NCBI GenBank assembly: GCA_964019655.1 | Contig: CAXHTR010000003.1 | Location: 248,001-312,000 of the forward strand | DNA from: Perkinsela sp. pyNocScin1 | Lineage: Eukaryota > Euglenozoa > Kinetoplastea > Prokinetoplastida > Perkinselidae | DNA length: 64,000 bases | Reading direction: 5' to 3' | Shown: positions 42,035-51,858 of the stretch, piece by piece | How positions within the stretch are numbered: position 1 is the first letter of the stretch | How the letters are laid out: every line of letters begins with the position of its first letter | Position numbers and translations under genes: made by a program | The notes under the pieces: generated by a model | Told to the model about the DNA's origin: nothing | Databases searched by the model: none | What the model saw: only the letters and a program-made list of their open reading frames with translations

Positions 42035-42925
42035 TTAGCAAGCAAGCGACTCCTGCTTTTGGTGAATAGCAGTGACATATGGGTCTGACACATTAAGTAA
42101 AAGCTGATATAGCCATTTTCTCATGTTAACGTCATCATTCAAATATTCTTTGAATGTAGCATCTCGCAGCTGTGTAGGTAGTTGCTGTTGCAGAGCGTCT
42201 CTTGCTTGCAGATGGTCGGTAAGTCGTAGGTAGCATCGAATTATATGTTTCAGGAGACGAGGACTTGGCTTATCCGAAACCATTGTTTTAAGAGTGTTGC
42301 TGACAGCTACGAAACGCTCTGGCGTGGCACAAACATACTTGAGACCTATGTCTATCTGAATAACCTTTTGGACGATAAACGTTGCAACTGTTCGTGAAAT
42401 TTCAATTCCTTTGTCCATTATCTTCAGGCATAATGGAACGATTTCCGTATTCAAAACGAACTTAATGACATCTTCATCGTCAGCTTTTACAAGTGCACCA
42501 ATGACGCCAAGGCTTGTGAGCCGTAGGCAGTCAAACTCACGGCTGCTATTCGGTGTGTTCAGAAATGGATAAAGATAAAGTGGAATATGCGCGTTTAAGA
42601 GGTGAACCCGTGTTTCGGAGTTGGATGCAACTGTTTGGAGCAATGCAAGTGCGTTGCACACACGGTTCGACTGTGTCGTCGTCAGTTCCGCCGGGTTGAG
42701 GTATGGATAAACATCAATGATCTCCTGGATCAGCAGTGCCATCAGACTACTGGAGTGCCAGAGCATCGATGCAAGATCGGGATAGGTCTCGCGATGCTTG
42801 GAGAGCTCAAAAAGAGCCTGCTCACGCGAGTTTGGGGACAATAAGTCCTGCATGAGGTCATCGACGAGACGAGGCTTCTCCAGTTGATTACTTTGGAGCA
42901 CGCTACTCGGGCTTTCTATTGACAT
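42035..42925 (-). CDS. CNOT9: CCR4-NOT subunit CNOT9/Caf40 (Rcd1)
   Basis: 296 residues made of armadillo repeats. CNOT9 is the most conserved non-catalytic subunit of the CCR4-NOT deadenylase complex and a docking site for RNA-binding proteins. Typical stretches are REQALFELSKHRETYPDLASMLWHS, EIIDVYPYLNPAELTTTQSNRVCNALALLQ, HIPLYLYPFLNT, FDCLRLTSLGVIGALVKADD and RDALQQQLPTQLRD. It is full length for the family. A good acceptor-like site precedes the ATG. Confidence 0.93.
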   Translation of the reverse strand: MSIESPSSVLQSNQLEKPRLVDDLMQDLLSPNSREQALFELSKHRETYPDLASMLWHSSSLMALLIQEIIDVYPYLNPAELTTTQSNRVCNALALLQTVASNSETRVHLLNAHIPLYLYPFLNTPNSSREFDCLRLTSLGVIGALVKADDEDVIKFVLNTEIVPLCLKIMDKGIEISRTVATFIVQKVIQIDIGLKYVCATPERFVAVSNTLKTMVSDKPSPRLLKHIIRCYLRLTDHLQARDALQQQLPTQLRDATFKEYLNDDVNMRKWLYQLLLNVSDPYVTAIHQKQESLAC

Positions 42926-42931
42926 AGACAG

Positions 42932-42953
42932 CTAATAGAGCAACAAAAACTAG
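42932..42953 (-). promoter_or_regulatory. Probable trans-splice acceptor of CNOT9
   Basis: The minus strand reads CTAGTTTTTGTTGCTCTATTAG followed by CTGTCT and the ATG, so a pyrimidine tract and AG sit six bases before the start. Confidence 0.5.
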
Positions 42954-42995
42954 ACCAATTCATGTGTTTTTATTCGTAACACTGATTATAAGTTA

Positions 42996-44486
42996 CTACA
43001 TATACAATATCTCTTGCGCAGTCTCAAAATCTTGTACACGTGTATAAAAGTACACAGCAATGAGTAGGACGAGAAGAACTAAGTATGCTGTAAACGAAAC
43101 ATCAGAAGAATTCGCTCGGGCTCTCGCGCGATCTCCCGCTTTCGACTTGTTTTTTTTCAAAGCATATTGCTGCTTGGCAGTACTCCGTATGATTCCATGG
43201 CTGCTTTCTTGAATATCGAACTTATCTGTTAAGATTTTATTATGTGCACTTGAGTCAGAGACCATTGCTTCTCTATGAGCCGTATGTATGCCCACTTTAT
43301 TACATGAAAAATGACTTTTTGATTCCTTTTGTGCTTCACTTTGCGGACTGCCAGTGTCATCATGAGAATCAATCAGGTGACTATGTTTCAGCACTTCGTC
43401 GACGGAACTTTTATGCATCACAACATACGTGGGTGGATCACCACTCAGTCCGATAGCTGTGTCAAAAGACCTTCTGCTCATTCCACATTTTTTTGCGTAA
43501 TGGTTGAGAAGCTTCTCGAGTAAATTAAGGACTCTGCATGTTGTTGCTCCGTGGTTTAATGAGCCACAGCATAAGCAAAAGTGTGAAAGATCAAAGCCTT
43601 TTTTGTGACTGCAATTCATATTTTCGGCATTGTACTCAACGCAAGGGATGATGTTTGCATGCCGCTGCTTTTGCCAGAAGAAAGTTAGCTTGCTGATAGG
43701 CTCTAGGTGCGCGTAAGCTAAAAGTGACCAAAAAGAGGGCAATGGCTCATTGTTCTCACAGAATTCTTCGTATGCTCGCTTGGACGTTGATCTTGCCCTT
43801 TCGGCCAAAAGATTCCATATATCATCGATATATTTCTCAGCTTTGATGAAACGGCTATAAAACTGATCACGGCTGAGCGTTTCACACCGCAGCCTCTTGC
43901 ACTGGTGTGTTGTTGATTTCTGTTGACTACCTATGCCTGTCTTTTCCAATTGATTAACAAAGTTTGAAATTTGTGAGATCGAGGCTATCCGTGACGAAAT
44001 ACTCGTAGCATCATCGACGAGAAACTCTGATCGAATAACGTTATTTTCCACTTTCTGTTTACTACGCAGCTTTCGACTGCTGGATGCTATTCGGCAGCTC
44101 ATAATGTTGACTCTCAAATCTTCAATGGGATACTGCACGTGCTGAAGCGCTGGCGATGGGGCGATGGCTGCTACTTTTAACAGTGGTGATCGCTTGCCGG
44201 CACGTGATATTAGTGAATCAATCCCAGTACTTAACCGTGACAACGGGTATGGATCTGGTCCGAGTAAAGCTTTTGCATCTGCTTCATCACTATCTAAGTC
44301 AGCACCTGACACGTTTACCACCTGGACAGCTTTTTTGTTGTTTGAGTGCATATCATCGGGATTTTTCCAACCAACTATATCTTGCCCACTTCGTTGAAAT
44401 TTCCAATTCACACGCGAAACTGATACATCATCGCTAAAAGAACTTGCCGTTACATTTCTTTTCAAATTTGTACCATCCGAAATCAT
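42996..44486 (-). CDS. Tail-anchored protein with zinc-knuckle-like motif
   Basis: 496 residues. Mostly polar and probably disordered in the first 170 residues, then a helical stretch. A cysteine/histidine motif, FCLCCGSLNHGATTC (about 308-322), has the C-x2-C-x4-H-x4-C spacing of a CCHC zinc knuckle. After a serine/lysine-rich linker, one strongly hydrophobic segment (AYLVLLVLLIAVYFY, about 468-482) lies near the C-terminus, which predicts a tail-anchored membrane protein with a cytosolic nucleic-acid-binding face. No named family recognised. Confidence 0.6.
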   Translation of the reverse strand: MISDGTNLKRNVTASSFSDDVSVSRVNWKFQRSGQDIVGWKNPDDMHSNNKKAVQVVNVSGADLDSDEADAKALLGPDPYPLSRLSTGIDSLISRAGKRSPLLKVAAIAPSPALQHVQYPIEDLRVNIMSCRIASSSRKLRSKQKVENNVIRSEFLVDDATSISSRIASISQISNFVNQLEKTGIGSQQKSTTHQCKRLRCETLSRDQFYSRFIKAEKYIDDIWNLLAERARSTSKRAYEEFCENNEPLPSFWSLLAYAHLEPISKLTFFWQKQRHANIIPCVEYNAENMNCSHKKGFDLSHFCLCCGSLNHGATTCRVLNLLEKLLNHYAKKCGMSRRSFDTAIGLSGDPPTYVVMHKSSVDEVLKHSHLIDSHDDTGSPQSEAQKESKSHFSCNKVGIHTAHREAMVSDSSAHNKILTDKFDIQESSHGIIRSTAKQQYALKKNKSKAGDRARARANSSDVSFTAYLVLLVLLIAVYFYTRVQDFETAQEILYM

Positions 44487-44701
44487 TGAGATGAAAATAT
44501 TGTAAAAATAGGATTGGTTGGACGTGCTTAGGACATTGGGGTAGTTAAAGCGAATTCTCCATAATTAGAGAAATCTTCATGGGATACATTCGAAAAGAAA
44601 AGAAATAAATTGAGCTAAACTGAGAACCATGAGTACTTGCCCCAGAAAATGCTAAACATAATTACGATTTAATCATAAATTCACCCTACAAACCTGGAGA
44701 T

Positions 44702-45409
44702 CTATCCCCGAGGCTGCACGGTCAGCGTACTTCCTTCCTCAAGCTGATGCCCATGCATCTTTTGCATGGCTGTATCTGCTTCTTCTTTCGTTTGGTAGTG
44801 GATGAAGGCATATTTTCCGCGGCTTGCCTGTTTACCATCACGAGGCCCATCAATGCGGACAATGGTACCGAAAGGGCTAAAAAGACCATGCAGCGTCGCC
44901 TCTCCCAAAGTATGTGGTATACCTGCGACATACACTGTGGTTGGGTCACTACGCGGGCGCTTTGTTAATCTGTTCATTCCATAACCCTGTGGTATCATTC
45001 CACTCTGCTGGTACATCATTTGTTGATACATGATCGGATTCAATGTTGGCGCTGCTGCGCGTGCAGAGGCGCTCGCAACGCCTTGCACCGTACTTGAAGC
45101 CTGAATGCTCGATATCTGCGCTTGCTGTGCAGCGATTTGCCTATCGTCTAAGTCAACTGGGCTAATAGCAACAGTAAGAGGGACGTTCGAGAATCCACTA
45201 CAGTACGGTTGATTGAGCAAGAACTGTAGCACGCGGAGAGCATTTTCAGACTTATCAAATTTAGCGTATCCCATCGATCCCGCGGAAGAGGATGTGGGAC
45301 TTAGCACAGCTGCGACAAAGCCATTAGCAAAGCGAAAAAATGCGGAGAATTCACGAGCTTGTATGTCGGTTGGTAGACCAGATATAACAAGGGTTGAAGA
45401 TGTACTCAT
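44702..45409 (-). CDS. Two-RRM RNA-binding protein
   Basis: 235 residues. RRM1 (about 4-85) begins TLVISGLPTDIQ and has GSMGYAKFD as its RNP1-like strand, which lacks the central aromatics. RRM2 (about 157-235) is canonical: TVYVAGIPHTLGE (RNP2) and RGKYAFIHY (RNP1). A glutamine/methionine-rich linker (MYQQMMYQQSG) joins them. Two-RRM proteins of this size are common mRNA regulators in kinetoplastids, where control is mainly post-transcriptional. A U1A/U2B''-like role is possible but not shown. Confidence 0.8.
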   Translation of the reverse strand: MSTSSTLVISGLPTDIQAREFSAFFRFANGFVAAVLSPTSSSAGSMGYAKFDKSENALRVLQFLLNQPYCSGFSNVPLTVAISPVDLDDRQIAAQQAQISSIQASSTVQGVASASARAAAPTLNPIMYQQMMYQQSGMIPQGYGMNRLTKRPRSDPTTVYVAGIPHTLGEATLHGLFSPFGTIVRIDGPRDGKQASRGKYAFIHYQTKEEADTAMQKMHGHQLEEGSTLTVQPRG

Positions 45410-45468
45410 AAAAAAGAATAGTTTAAAAGGGCTTTATAAATGCTCATGGCGAAAAACGAAGGTAAATA

Positions 45469-46383
45469 TTACGTCGATATAATCCCCAGCTTACGTAAAG
45501 TTTGTTTCGCGCTTCTTCCGTTAGCTTGACAGAAATCTTCTACAAAGCGGACTATATCAAAGTCACTAGTATCATGACCAAGCACTTTTCTTTTTGCGCG
45601 TTCCAATGCAGAGATTTCAGAGCTATTCCACGGAGCTGTAGAGTCCCACGAGTGGATATTGGCTAGGTTGGTTCGGTAATCATTGCGGATAAAAATGGGA
45701 ACCCCTTCAACATGCGACAAATTGTTATGATTTCGATAGTTATGATTTGGCAGCGCGTGACTCTTCTGGTCCCAAACTGACAGATCAAGCGCACTTGAAA
45801 TGATTTTTTCATAGCTAGGCCATGACTGTGCAAATAGACCTTTTTCGCTGCCAACATTATGCTCGTATTCCAGAGCCCAAAGCATAATGTCTGGGCTCGG
45901 ATGATAGATTTGTTGCGTTTTCTGTCTACTCTGATCATGGATTATCAGAAGACATCGTGTCTTTGTCCCATGCGGACGAATTTCACTCAAAGTAGCATGA
46001 AATTGCTCGATGTCATTGACTTCATCTTCGGGCTGTGAAGCGATCACTGTTCGTACAAAAAGTATGTCTTCTTTCTGACGCAAAATAGCTTTATAATTTG
46101 CCATTCGGTTACGAAAATCTTGCTGTATTGTGCGCTTACGGATATCAAAATGCGTAAAGCACGTATCCTTCCCACGAAAGAGAAGCCAGATAGATACAGG
46201 TTCTACATATGCAGGCTCCGGAAAAAATCCAGTCATACTGTTGCTGAAAGTGTATTTCGTGACAGCAGGCATCGCGCAGCGCACGAACTCAAACGGCGAT
46301 AAAGGCTGCCCATGTTCCCTGAGTCCTAACTTATTAATTGCGAGTGACGGTCCGCACCAGCCCCCAAGACAAACGATGCGCAT
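45469..46383 (-). CDS. DUF1796-like protein (putative cysteine-peptidase fold)
   Basis: 304 residues from the ATG at 46383; one codon of the longest frame is dropped. The N-terminus IVCLGGWCGPSLAINKLGLREHGQPLSPFEFVR matches the SLGxxC...LR...PFDW start of DUF1796, a family annotated as putative cysteine peptidases. An FTHFD strand, an ILFVRTV strand and LLIIHDQ follow in the expected order. C9 would be the candidate nucleophile. Most members I know of are bacterial or algal, so its origin is of interest. Confidence 0.55.
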   Translation of the reverse strand: MRIVCLGGWCGPSLAINKLGLREHGQPLSPFEFVRCAMPAVTKYTFSNSMTGFFPEPAYVEPVSIWLLFRGKDTCFTHFDIRKRTIQQDFRNRMANYKAILRQKEDILFVRTVIASQPEDEVNDIEQFHATLSEIRPHGTKTRCLLIIHDQSRQKTQQIYHPSPDIMLWALEYEHNVGSEKGLFAQSWPSYEKIISSALDLSVWDQKSHALPNHNYRNHNNLSHVEGVPIFIRNDYRTNLANIHSWDSTAPWNSSEISALERAKRKVLGHDTSDFDIVRFVEDFCQANGRSAKQTLRKLGIIST

Positions 46384-46619
46384 CAACCATGTAATGTTAA
46401 GATATACAGCAAAAGAAGACCTTCGTTCGTGACATCCAAACCAACAATATCCTTAGTTTCAACTGAACATAAAACTGCATTTTCGATTGGTGCCTGAATA
46501 CTCTGCTTTTTATAACGCAACAGTAGCATACATTTATATTGAAACCTGCTGAACGATCGATACTTGCGTTCTAACAGCGAAAGAAATCTTAGCCACGGGA
46601 CCTGGATCTCTATTGACAT
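46383..46619 (-). CDS. Small hypothetical protein, 78 aa
   Basis: An ATG-initiated frame with a compact composition: a basic aromatic helix (WLRFLSLLERKYRSFSRFQYKC), then short strands (NAVLCSVETKDIVGLDV) and a hydrophobic end. Its stop overlaps the ATG of the DUF1796-like gene, which would leave no room for separate processing signals, so I am cautious. No family recognised. Confidence 0.3.
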   Translation of the reverse strand: MSIEIQVPWLRFLSLLERKYRSFSRFQYKCMLLLRYKKQSIQAPIENAVLCSVETKDIVGLDVTNEGLLLLYILTLHG

Positions 46620-46659
46620 TTGCTACCATCTGTGAATTTCTGCTAAAGTAAGTAGTGCA

Positions 46660-46977
46660 TTACTTCAAAGCACGTAGATGACTTTTGTTATGTGCACTGA
46701 CAGCACTCCGGAGCATTGAGCGATATGAATTACCGCTCGACTGCCCATGCATAAGTTCACAAACAATGTCTGTCCGTCGGTGTATAGTCTTTGCACGATC
46801 ACATCGTGTTTTAGACAGGAGCATGCGTTCCTCAGCGAATGTAAAGCGAATGAGCGAGTTAACTGCCTTATCGCAAACTTTGAAGTCCTCATCGATAGAG
46901 GACATGAGCTTCTTCAGTTGTGATTTTGAAGTTTTGAAACTTGAGTTTCTCGAGAAAAGCAAACAGCTTGCAATCAT
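46660..46977 (-). CDS. Small basic hypothetical protein, up to 105 aa
   Basis: A frame in array direction in an otherwise empty stretch. The start could be the ATG at 46977 or a later one (MSSIDEDFKVCDK). Mostly helical and basic, with a conspicuous arginine cluster (RCDRAKTIHRRTD). No domain recognised. Confidence 0.3.
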   Translation of the reverse strand: MIASCLLFSRNSSFKTSKSQLKKLMSSIDEDFKVCDKAVNSLIRFTFAEERMLLSKTRCDRAKTIHRRTDIVCELMHGQSSGNSYRSMLRSAVSAHNKSHLRALK

Positions 46978-47063
46978 TTTAAATTGTAATCAAAGAGTCA
47001 CCGAACATGAATATTTTATCCCAATAGCAATGAAGAGATCAGATCAATGTATATATGAGAAAC

Positions 47064-49439
47064 TCACACTATTTCACTGGCATCTATGAAACCATCCGAG
47101 TTCCATGAATGCTTGCTGCCTATTTTTAGCTCACCATTAAAGAATTTCTCGTATATTCGAAGTGCTTGTGCCCCGGAGCTTACGACGTAGCACACGTTGC
47201 TGAGCCACTCTGAGCCTTTCACTACCCCGGAGCGGAGGTTCTCTTGCCATCTTGCCGTGAGTTTGTTTGTCCAGTGCTGCTTGGGTCCAAATAGAAGTAT
47301 TGGATTCGCAGGGGCCGTGCCAACTTTTCGACGTACCTCCTCAAGCGCAAATTCAAAGTCTGTGCCTATACCACCAATGCAAAAGATTGGAAAGTCAAGG
47401 TTGAAATCACTTTGCCGCTCAACAAGTTTTTCTAAGCGGTATGTCATCCACGCATCGACGTATGGATTTTTCTTCTGTTCATTGATGACAACTCCAGGCT
47501 TCTTTGCACCTGAGCCAAAGTCGACAAAAAGTCCACAGGAGAGAATACCAAGATTATGAGCCACACGGTTGCCAAGCTCCATGACCCCTGGACCGCCGCC
47601 TGTCACGACACAGATACCCTTCTTAGAATTATCTCGACTTTTCAATGTAATCAGCTCCCGCAGGCCAGTTAAAAGAATTGTAAGGTCATTTTCAAAATCA
47701 CCTTCTATCAGATTGGACCCATAGATACCGACATATACAGCGTGCAAATATTCCTCCTTCTTACCCAATGGGACAAACATACCACTATCTGTTCCCATGC
47801 GGTGCACATATTGATAAATTTTTTGAGCGTTTAAATCGACATGATAGACGCGGACGCCAAAGTACATGAGGTCCTGAAGCATCGCGCGGTCAGTCTGACT
47901 GAAGAATGTTCCTGTCGTCTTGCTTGCTTGTAAAAAATAAATCGCCCGAACATATTGGCAGACATGCCCTGAAAGCAATAGGTGCTTAAGAATTGGTGAT
48001 ATAAAGTACTTCGTGAGCAAAACACCCTGGCTAATGATCTCGCCACTGTCAATAGCGCTTAGCACACCAAATTGACACTGCTGCACGAGGTATTGCTGTG
48101 CCAGAAGATGCTGCTCCGATGGTTCCAGAGAGCCCACGAAAGGAATCTGTAACGGCTTCGAGCTGATCCAGCTCTCTTCATTAAGCTCGCGCATCTGGTT
48201 TGCTTTGCAAATGTACACACAGGCCTGTGTGTCCGGATCTTTCGGAACACTGCGAAACGCCTTAGCAGCGTCTTCGTAGTTCATCAGTAAATCAGCGAGG
48301 TCTACTCGGTTCTCAAAGGCTATCCCTTCTCGATAAGGTTCCACCGTGTAGAATTCGAGTGGGATGGAATCGAGCTCTTGATCTGAGTTGCCGTAAAGCA
48401 CAAATGTTCTCCCAATGTTTGCATCATAGGGTTCTAAAATGTTTGAGGCAGTACATTTCACCCCAAATGGGAGGAATTCAGGTACGACGCGGGCAAAAAT
48501 GGATCGTATGTTCATAGCCTTCGATCGCACGAGAAGCATATCCCCCTCACGTACAAGCCTTGATTTCTCCTCAGAGTAGCTCTGGTGAAGGCGGAGCATA
48601 TCTTTAACTAGGCTTGCTGTTTGGCTTGAGCGCAGCGCCTTGCCGACGGTTGGGAGAAATCCAGTAATGCCAAAGTCATACTTGAGCGCCCCAGGCTTAA
48701 GTTTAATGAAGGCTATTACTCGATTGTCAATTTCCTTAAGCTCCCAGTCAGATGCTTGCTCGCCGTAAGTCAGCAACGGGTTTCCAAAGCGATCATTGTG
48801 GCTGAGAAGGCGTGTTATATACGGAATTGTATGAACACGCCGGCTACTACAGAGCTTAAACAGCTTTCCGACCGATGTGCCGACCTCGACAAAGTCCAGC
48901 GTCAAAATTCCGAGAGTTGTTATGGCGAAAACTTCAATTTCACACTTAGCTTCTAAAGATGACTCAGTAAGAGTAAGACTATTGAGTCTACTATCGACAC
49001 CCAGCTGACTTAAAGTTGATTTCAAGTTAAAGACAATGTCGTCACTAACATCATCGTCTAACCACCCAACAAAGTTAGAAGAGATATCTTTGATGTGTAC
49101 TTCCGCGATAATGCATTGCCGACTCTCTCGACGAAGAGATGTAACTTGCCCATCCGGGGTCACAAGATCGAAGGAGAGATCTTCTAATACACGTTTCGAC
49201 TGCGTTACCGGCCTACACGAAGAAAAAAGGGCCGAGCAGCCGCTGGTCGTGTCAAGCTGATCCTCGCCTTGCTCTAGCTGCAGGGGGCCATTTTCTTGAT
49301 CTGTGATGTGGCGAGGGGAGAGCAGTGCCTGAGGCGATTGCTCGTTAGATCCTTGCCAGCGCACCCACCGCGGTACCCAATTATTAAGAAGCGACATCCG
49401 TTTACTCATCTTTTCTTTTGTTTTAGCTGGTGTTGTCAT
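47064..49439 (-). CDS. LOG-family (lysine-decarboxylase-like) domain protein
   Basis: 791 residues. The C-terminal third (about 560-760) is a LOG/Rossmann domain: VVTGGGPGVMELGNRVAHNLG for the first glycine-rich loop, then GGIGTDFEFALEE for the PGGxGTxxE signature, with the catalytic-type T and E kept. LOG proteins cleave nucleotide monophosphates at the N-glycosidic bond (cytokinin activation in plants, PpnN in bacteria). The N-terminal 550 residues are unassigned and contain another mixed alpha/beta region (FVLYGNSDQELDSIPLEFY). This is much larger than simple LOGs, so the substrate is uncertain. Confidence 0.7.
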   Translation of the reverse strand: MTTPAKTKEKMSKRMSLLNNWVPRWVRWQGSNEQSPQALLSPRHITDQENGPLQLEQGEDQLDTTSGCSALFSSCRPVTQSKRVLEDLSFDLVTPDGQVTSLRRESRQCIIAEVHIKDISSNFVGWLDDDVSDDIVFNLKSTLSQLGVDSRLNSLTLTESSLEAKCEIEVFAITTLGILTLDFVEVGTSVGKLFKLCSSRRVHTIPYITRLLSHNDRFGNPLLTYGEQASDWELKEIDNRVIAFIKLKPGALKYDFGITGFLPTVGKALRSSQTASLVKDMLRLHQSYSEEKSRLVREGDMLLVRSKAMNIRSIFARVVPEFLPFGVKCTASNILEPYDANIGRTFVLYGNSDQELDSIPLEFYTVEPYREGIAFENRVDLADLLMNYEDAAKAFRSVPKDPDTQACVYICKANQMRELNEESWISSKPLQIPFVGSLEPSEQHLLAQQYLVQQCQFGVLSAIDSGEIISQGVLLTKYFISPILKHLLLSGHVCQYVRAIYFLQASKTTGTFFSQTDRAMLQDLMYFGVRVYHVDLNAQKIYQYVHRMGTDSGMFVPLGKKEEYLHAVYVGIYGSNLIEGDFENDLTILLTGLRELITLKSRDNSKKGICVVTGGGPGVMELGNRVAHNLGILSCGLFVDFGSGAKKPGVVINEQKKNPYVDAWMTYRLEKLVERQSDFNLDFPIFCIGGIGTDFEFALEEVRRKVGTAPANPILLFGPKQHWTNKLTARWQENLRSGVVKGSEWLSNVCYVVSSGAQALRIYEKFFNGELKIGSKHSWNSDGFIDASEIV

Positions 49440-49529
49440 TGAGGTAGTTTTGTGATTTCCATATAAGTTTGAGATTGAGTTGATATGAAATTTAGAAGAT
49501 TTTGCAATTTATAGGCATATAAGACCGCT

Positions 49530-51857
49530 CTAAGTAGAACTACGTGAGGGAGTGGGGACGATCTGCTCCCAATAGATGCATTTTGAGTCAAAGCCAGAAA
49601 TAACTTGCTTCACTTGGAGGACACGGGCAGCATCTATTATTTGCTCTGCATCATACTTGTTTGACCGAGCAAGAATACGCTGTACTTCTGCTATGCTTAT
49701 GGCTGTCCGATCACTCCTATAACGCTCGATGATGCCCTCTATACGGCACTCCAAAGTTGAAACATTGCCATACGTAAATTTTCCTCCGAAAACTCTCGAA
49801 AAGTCTATTCCTGTCTCTTCAACATTCGACAAATCGATGCCGGTACTTCCCCATGCGTCATACAGCATTTGCTGCGATTCACGGACGTCATCCACAGTTA
49901 CAACAGTGGACCAGCGCATCTTAGCCCGCGACTCTGAGAGCCGAATGAGCGACTCTAGCGTTCGCATTGTGGGGCTCATTGAGCCGAAAGAGCGCATGCT
50001 CCGGATTGAACAATATGCATTCACAAGCTCACTCTTTGCTTCTGCCGAAATCGTTGGGTGAATGCGCGCGCGAGCGTACGCAATAAATTTGATCATATCG
50101 ACTGATGTAAGAATGAATTCATCCTCCCGAGAATTATTATCACCACCTAGATCCTCTGTGCGATCGGCCATCTCAAAATTTACTCCAAACATGTCGATCA
50201 TGTGGCGCGTGAGGCGGCGATGGTAATCTTCTTCAAAATCATCAAGCATGAGGTAAATTAAATCAAAACGGCTCAGCAGCGCGGGATCAAGATTGAGGTT
50301 TTCCACTATGGTGAGACCCTTGTTCCATTTACTTTCCTTCGGGTTCGCAGCAGCAAGGATAGATGTTCGTGCATTAAGCTGACATACAATGCCTGATTTT
50401 GCTATGCTCAATGTGTGCTGCTCCATGACTTCTTTTAGAACGTTCCGCTGTTGCTGGTCCATCTTGTCGAATTCATCGATACAGCAGACTCCACCGTCTG
50501 AAAGCACAAGCGCACCACTTTCAAGAACTCGCTCCCCTGTGTCATGATCGCGAGTAATGTATGCTGTTAGACCTACGCTACTACTGCTGCGACCGCTTAC
50601 ATATACACCGCGGTGTGAAAGCCGGTGTACGTGCGAAAGCAGCTGCGATTTGGCGAGACCTGGGTCACCGCATAATAATATATTTATCTCACCTCGGCAA
50701 GAACTGTGAGAAAACTTCTTTGCCGTGCCTCCAAAAAGAAGTGACAGAAGGCCGTCCTTGGCTATGTCCATCCCGAAAATACTTGGAGCGAGTGACTTGC
50801 GCAAAACAGCGTAAATGTCATTGCGGAATGAAATTGATCTAAGTCGCTCAATGTCTGCTGCGAATAGATCTTCGTCCACGTCTATAGACTCGTTTTCGAG
50901 AAAAGCTAAGAAGCTTTCTGTTTCACCGACCGCCTGGTCATACACATTGCGCTTCTTTAATTTTTTGATGTGGACTGTGTCAATGTGACAACGCATTATG
51001 GCATAGCACTCCGATCTATTTGAATTTACTCTCACTGGAGTGCACCTGTAGATGCCTGTAGCGACAACGACATCACCTGGAGTGATGCAGTCGACCATCG
51101 AGTTAAATACGATGAGTGAGACGGTCGTAGGTATCTCGCCTGGGCGCATGCTCTCAGGTGTCTCTTGGATCTTAATGATTTGTTTATCTTCGTATCTGCT
51201 GAGATGATGCATCAGGCGATATGTCATTTTCCCACCGCACATCGCGCAGCGACTAGGCTCAACTATGCGCCCGCGATCAACTGAGCAAGCAGATATGCCG
51301 TGACACACTTCGCACTGAAACTCCCCTTGACACATCTCTGGGATCATCATTGAAGTGCGGACAACGATGCCGCGAATCGAAACAAGTTTCTCGATGAGGC
51401 TACGATTCAGTTTAGAAAGCTGATGCTCAGTAACATTATGCGGGCAAACGATGATTGGTCGGGAAATAGTAGCCTGCGTAGAGTTCTGAAAACCTCGAAT
51501 TTCAATCCATAGGTCTGCTGCAGCTAGCTCCATGAGAGATATACACGTCAGTGGGTGCTCGGACAAACCAGTGTAGAGCCATGGGTCAAAGCGTTTAACA
51601 GTAGACATGTCAATCTCAAGTGAATTTAAGATACTGTGCATGGCCCGAATTTTCTCGACTGCATCAAATTCTAGATACGCCTTGCAAATGCGGCCAAATT
51701 TTTCAACATCAATTGTCGTTCCCCAAATATAAGTTTGCTCTCGATCTGGCTGGACTACGTCTTCGAGGATGGCTTCCGTGCGCGTCACATCAACATCCTG
51801 TTCCGGTGAATAGGGTGCAAATTGAAATGGATCTGCGGCATGCTCAGGAATCTGCAT
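49530..51857 (-). CDS. MCM4: Replicative helicase subunit MCM4
   Basis: About 775 residues with the start moved to the ATG at 51857. The longer frame's first 23 codons run through a pyrimidine tract ending TTTTTAG, which is a good acceptor. A zinc finger (C182, C185, C204, C207) sits in the MCM4-type block LVSIRGIVVRTSMMIPEM...DRGRIVEPS, and the SLFSDKQ-like segment reads SRYEDKQIIKIQETPESM. Walker A is CGDPGLAKS (K403), the Walker B region is CIDEFDKM, and the arginine finger is LLSRFD. MCM4 belongs to the MCM2-7 ring. It overlaps no neighbour once trimmed. Confidence 0.92.
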   Translation of the reverse strand: MQIPEHAADPFQFAPYSPEQDVDVTRTEAILEDVVQPDREQTYIWGTTIDVEKFGRICKAYLEFDAVEKIRAMHSILNSLEIDMSTVKRFDPWLYTGLSEHPLTCISLMELAAADLWIEIRGFQNSTQATISRPIIVCPHNVTEHQLSKLNRSLIEKLVSIRGIVVRTSMMIPEMCQGEFQCEVCHGISACSVDRGRIVEPSRCAMCGGKMTYRLMHHLSRYEDKQIIKIQETPESMRPGEIPTTVSLIVFNSMVDCITPGDVVVATGIYRCTPVRVNSNRSECYAIMRCHIDTVHIKKLKKRNVYDQAVGETESFLAFLENESIDVDEDLFAADIERLRSISFRNDIYAVLRKSLAPSIFGMDIAKDGLLSLLFGGTAKKFSHSSCRGEINILLCGDPGLAKSQLLSHVHRLSHRGVYVSGRSSSSVGLTAYITRDHDTGERVLESGALVLSDGGVCCIDEFDKMDQQQRNVLKEVMEQHTLSIAKSGIVCQLNARTSILAAANPKESKWNKGLTIVENLNLDPALLSRFDLIYLMLDDFEEDYHRRLTRHMIDMFGVNFEMADRTEDLGGDNNSREDEFILTSVDMIKFIAYARARIHPTISAEAKSELVNAYCSIRSMRSFGSMSPTMRTLESLIRLSESRAKMRWSTVVTVDDVRESQQMLYDAWGSTGIDLSNVEETGIDFSRVFGGKFTYGNVSTLECRIEGIIERYRSDRTAISIAEVQRILARSNKYDAEQIIDAARVLQVKQVISGFDSKCIYWEQIVPTPSRSST

Positions 51858-51858
51858 G

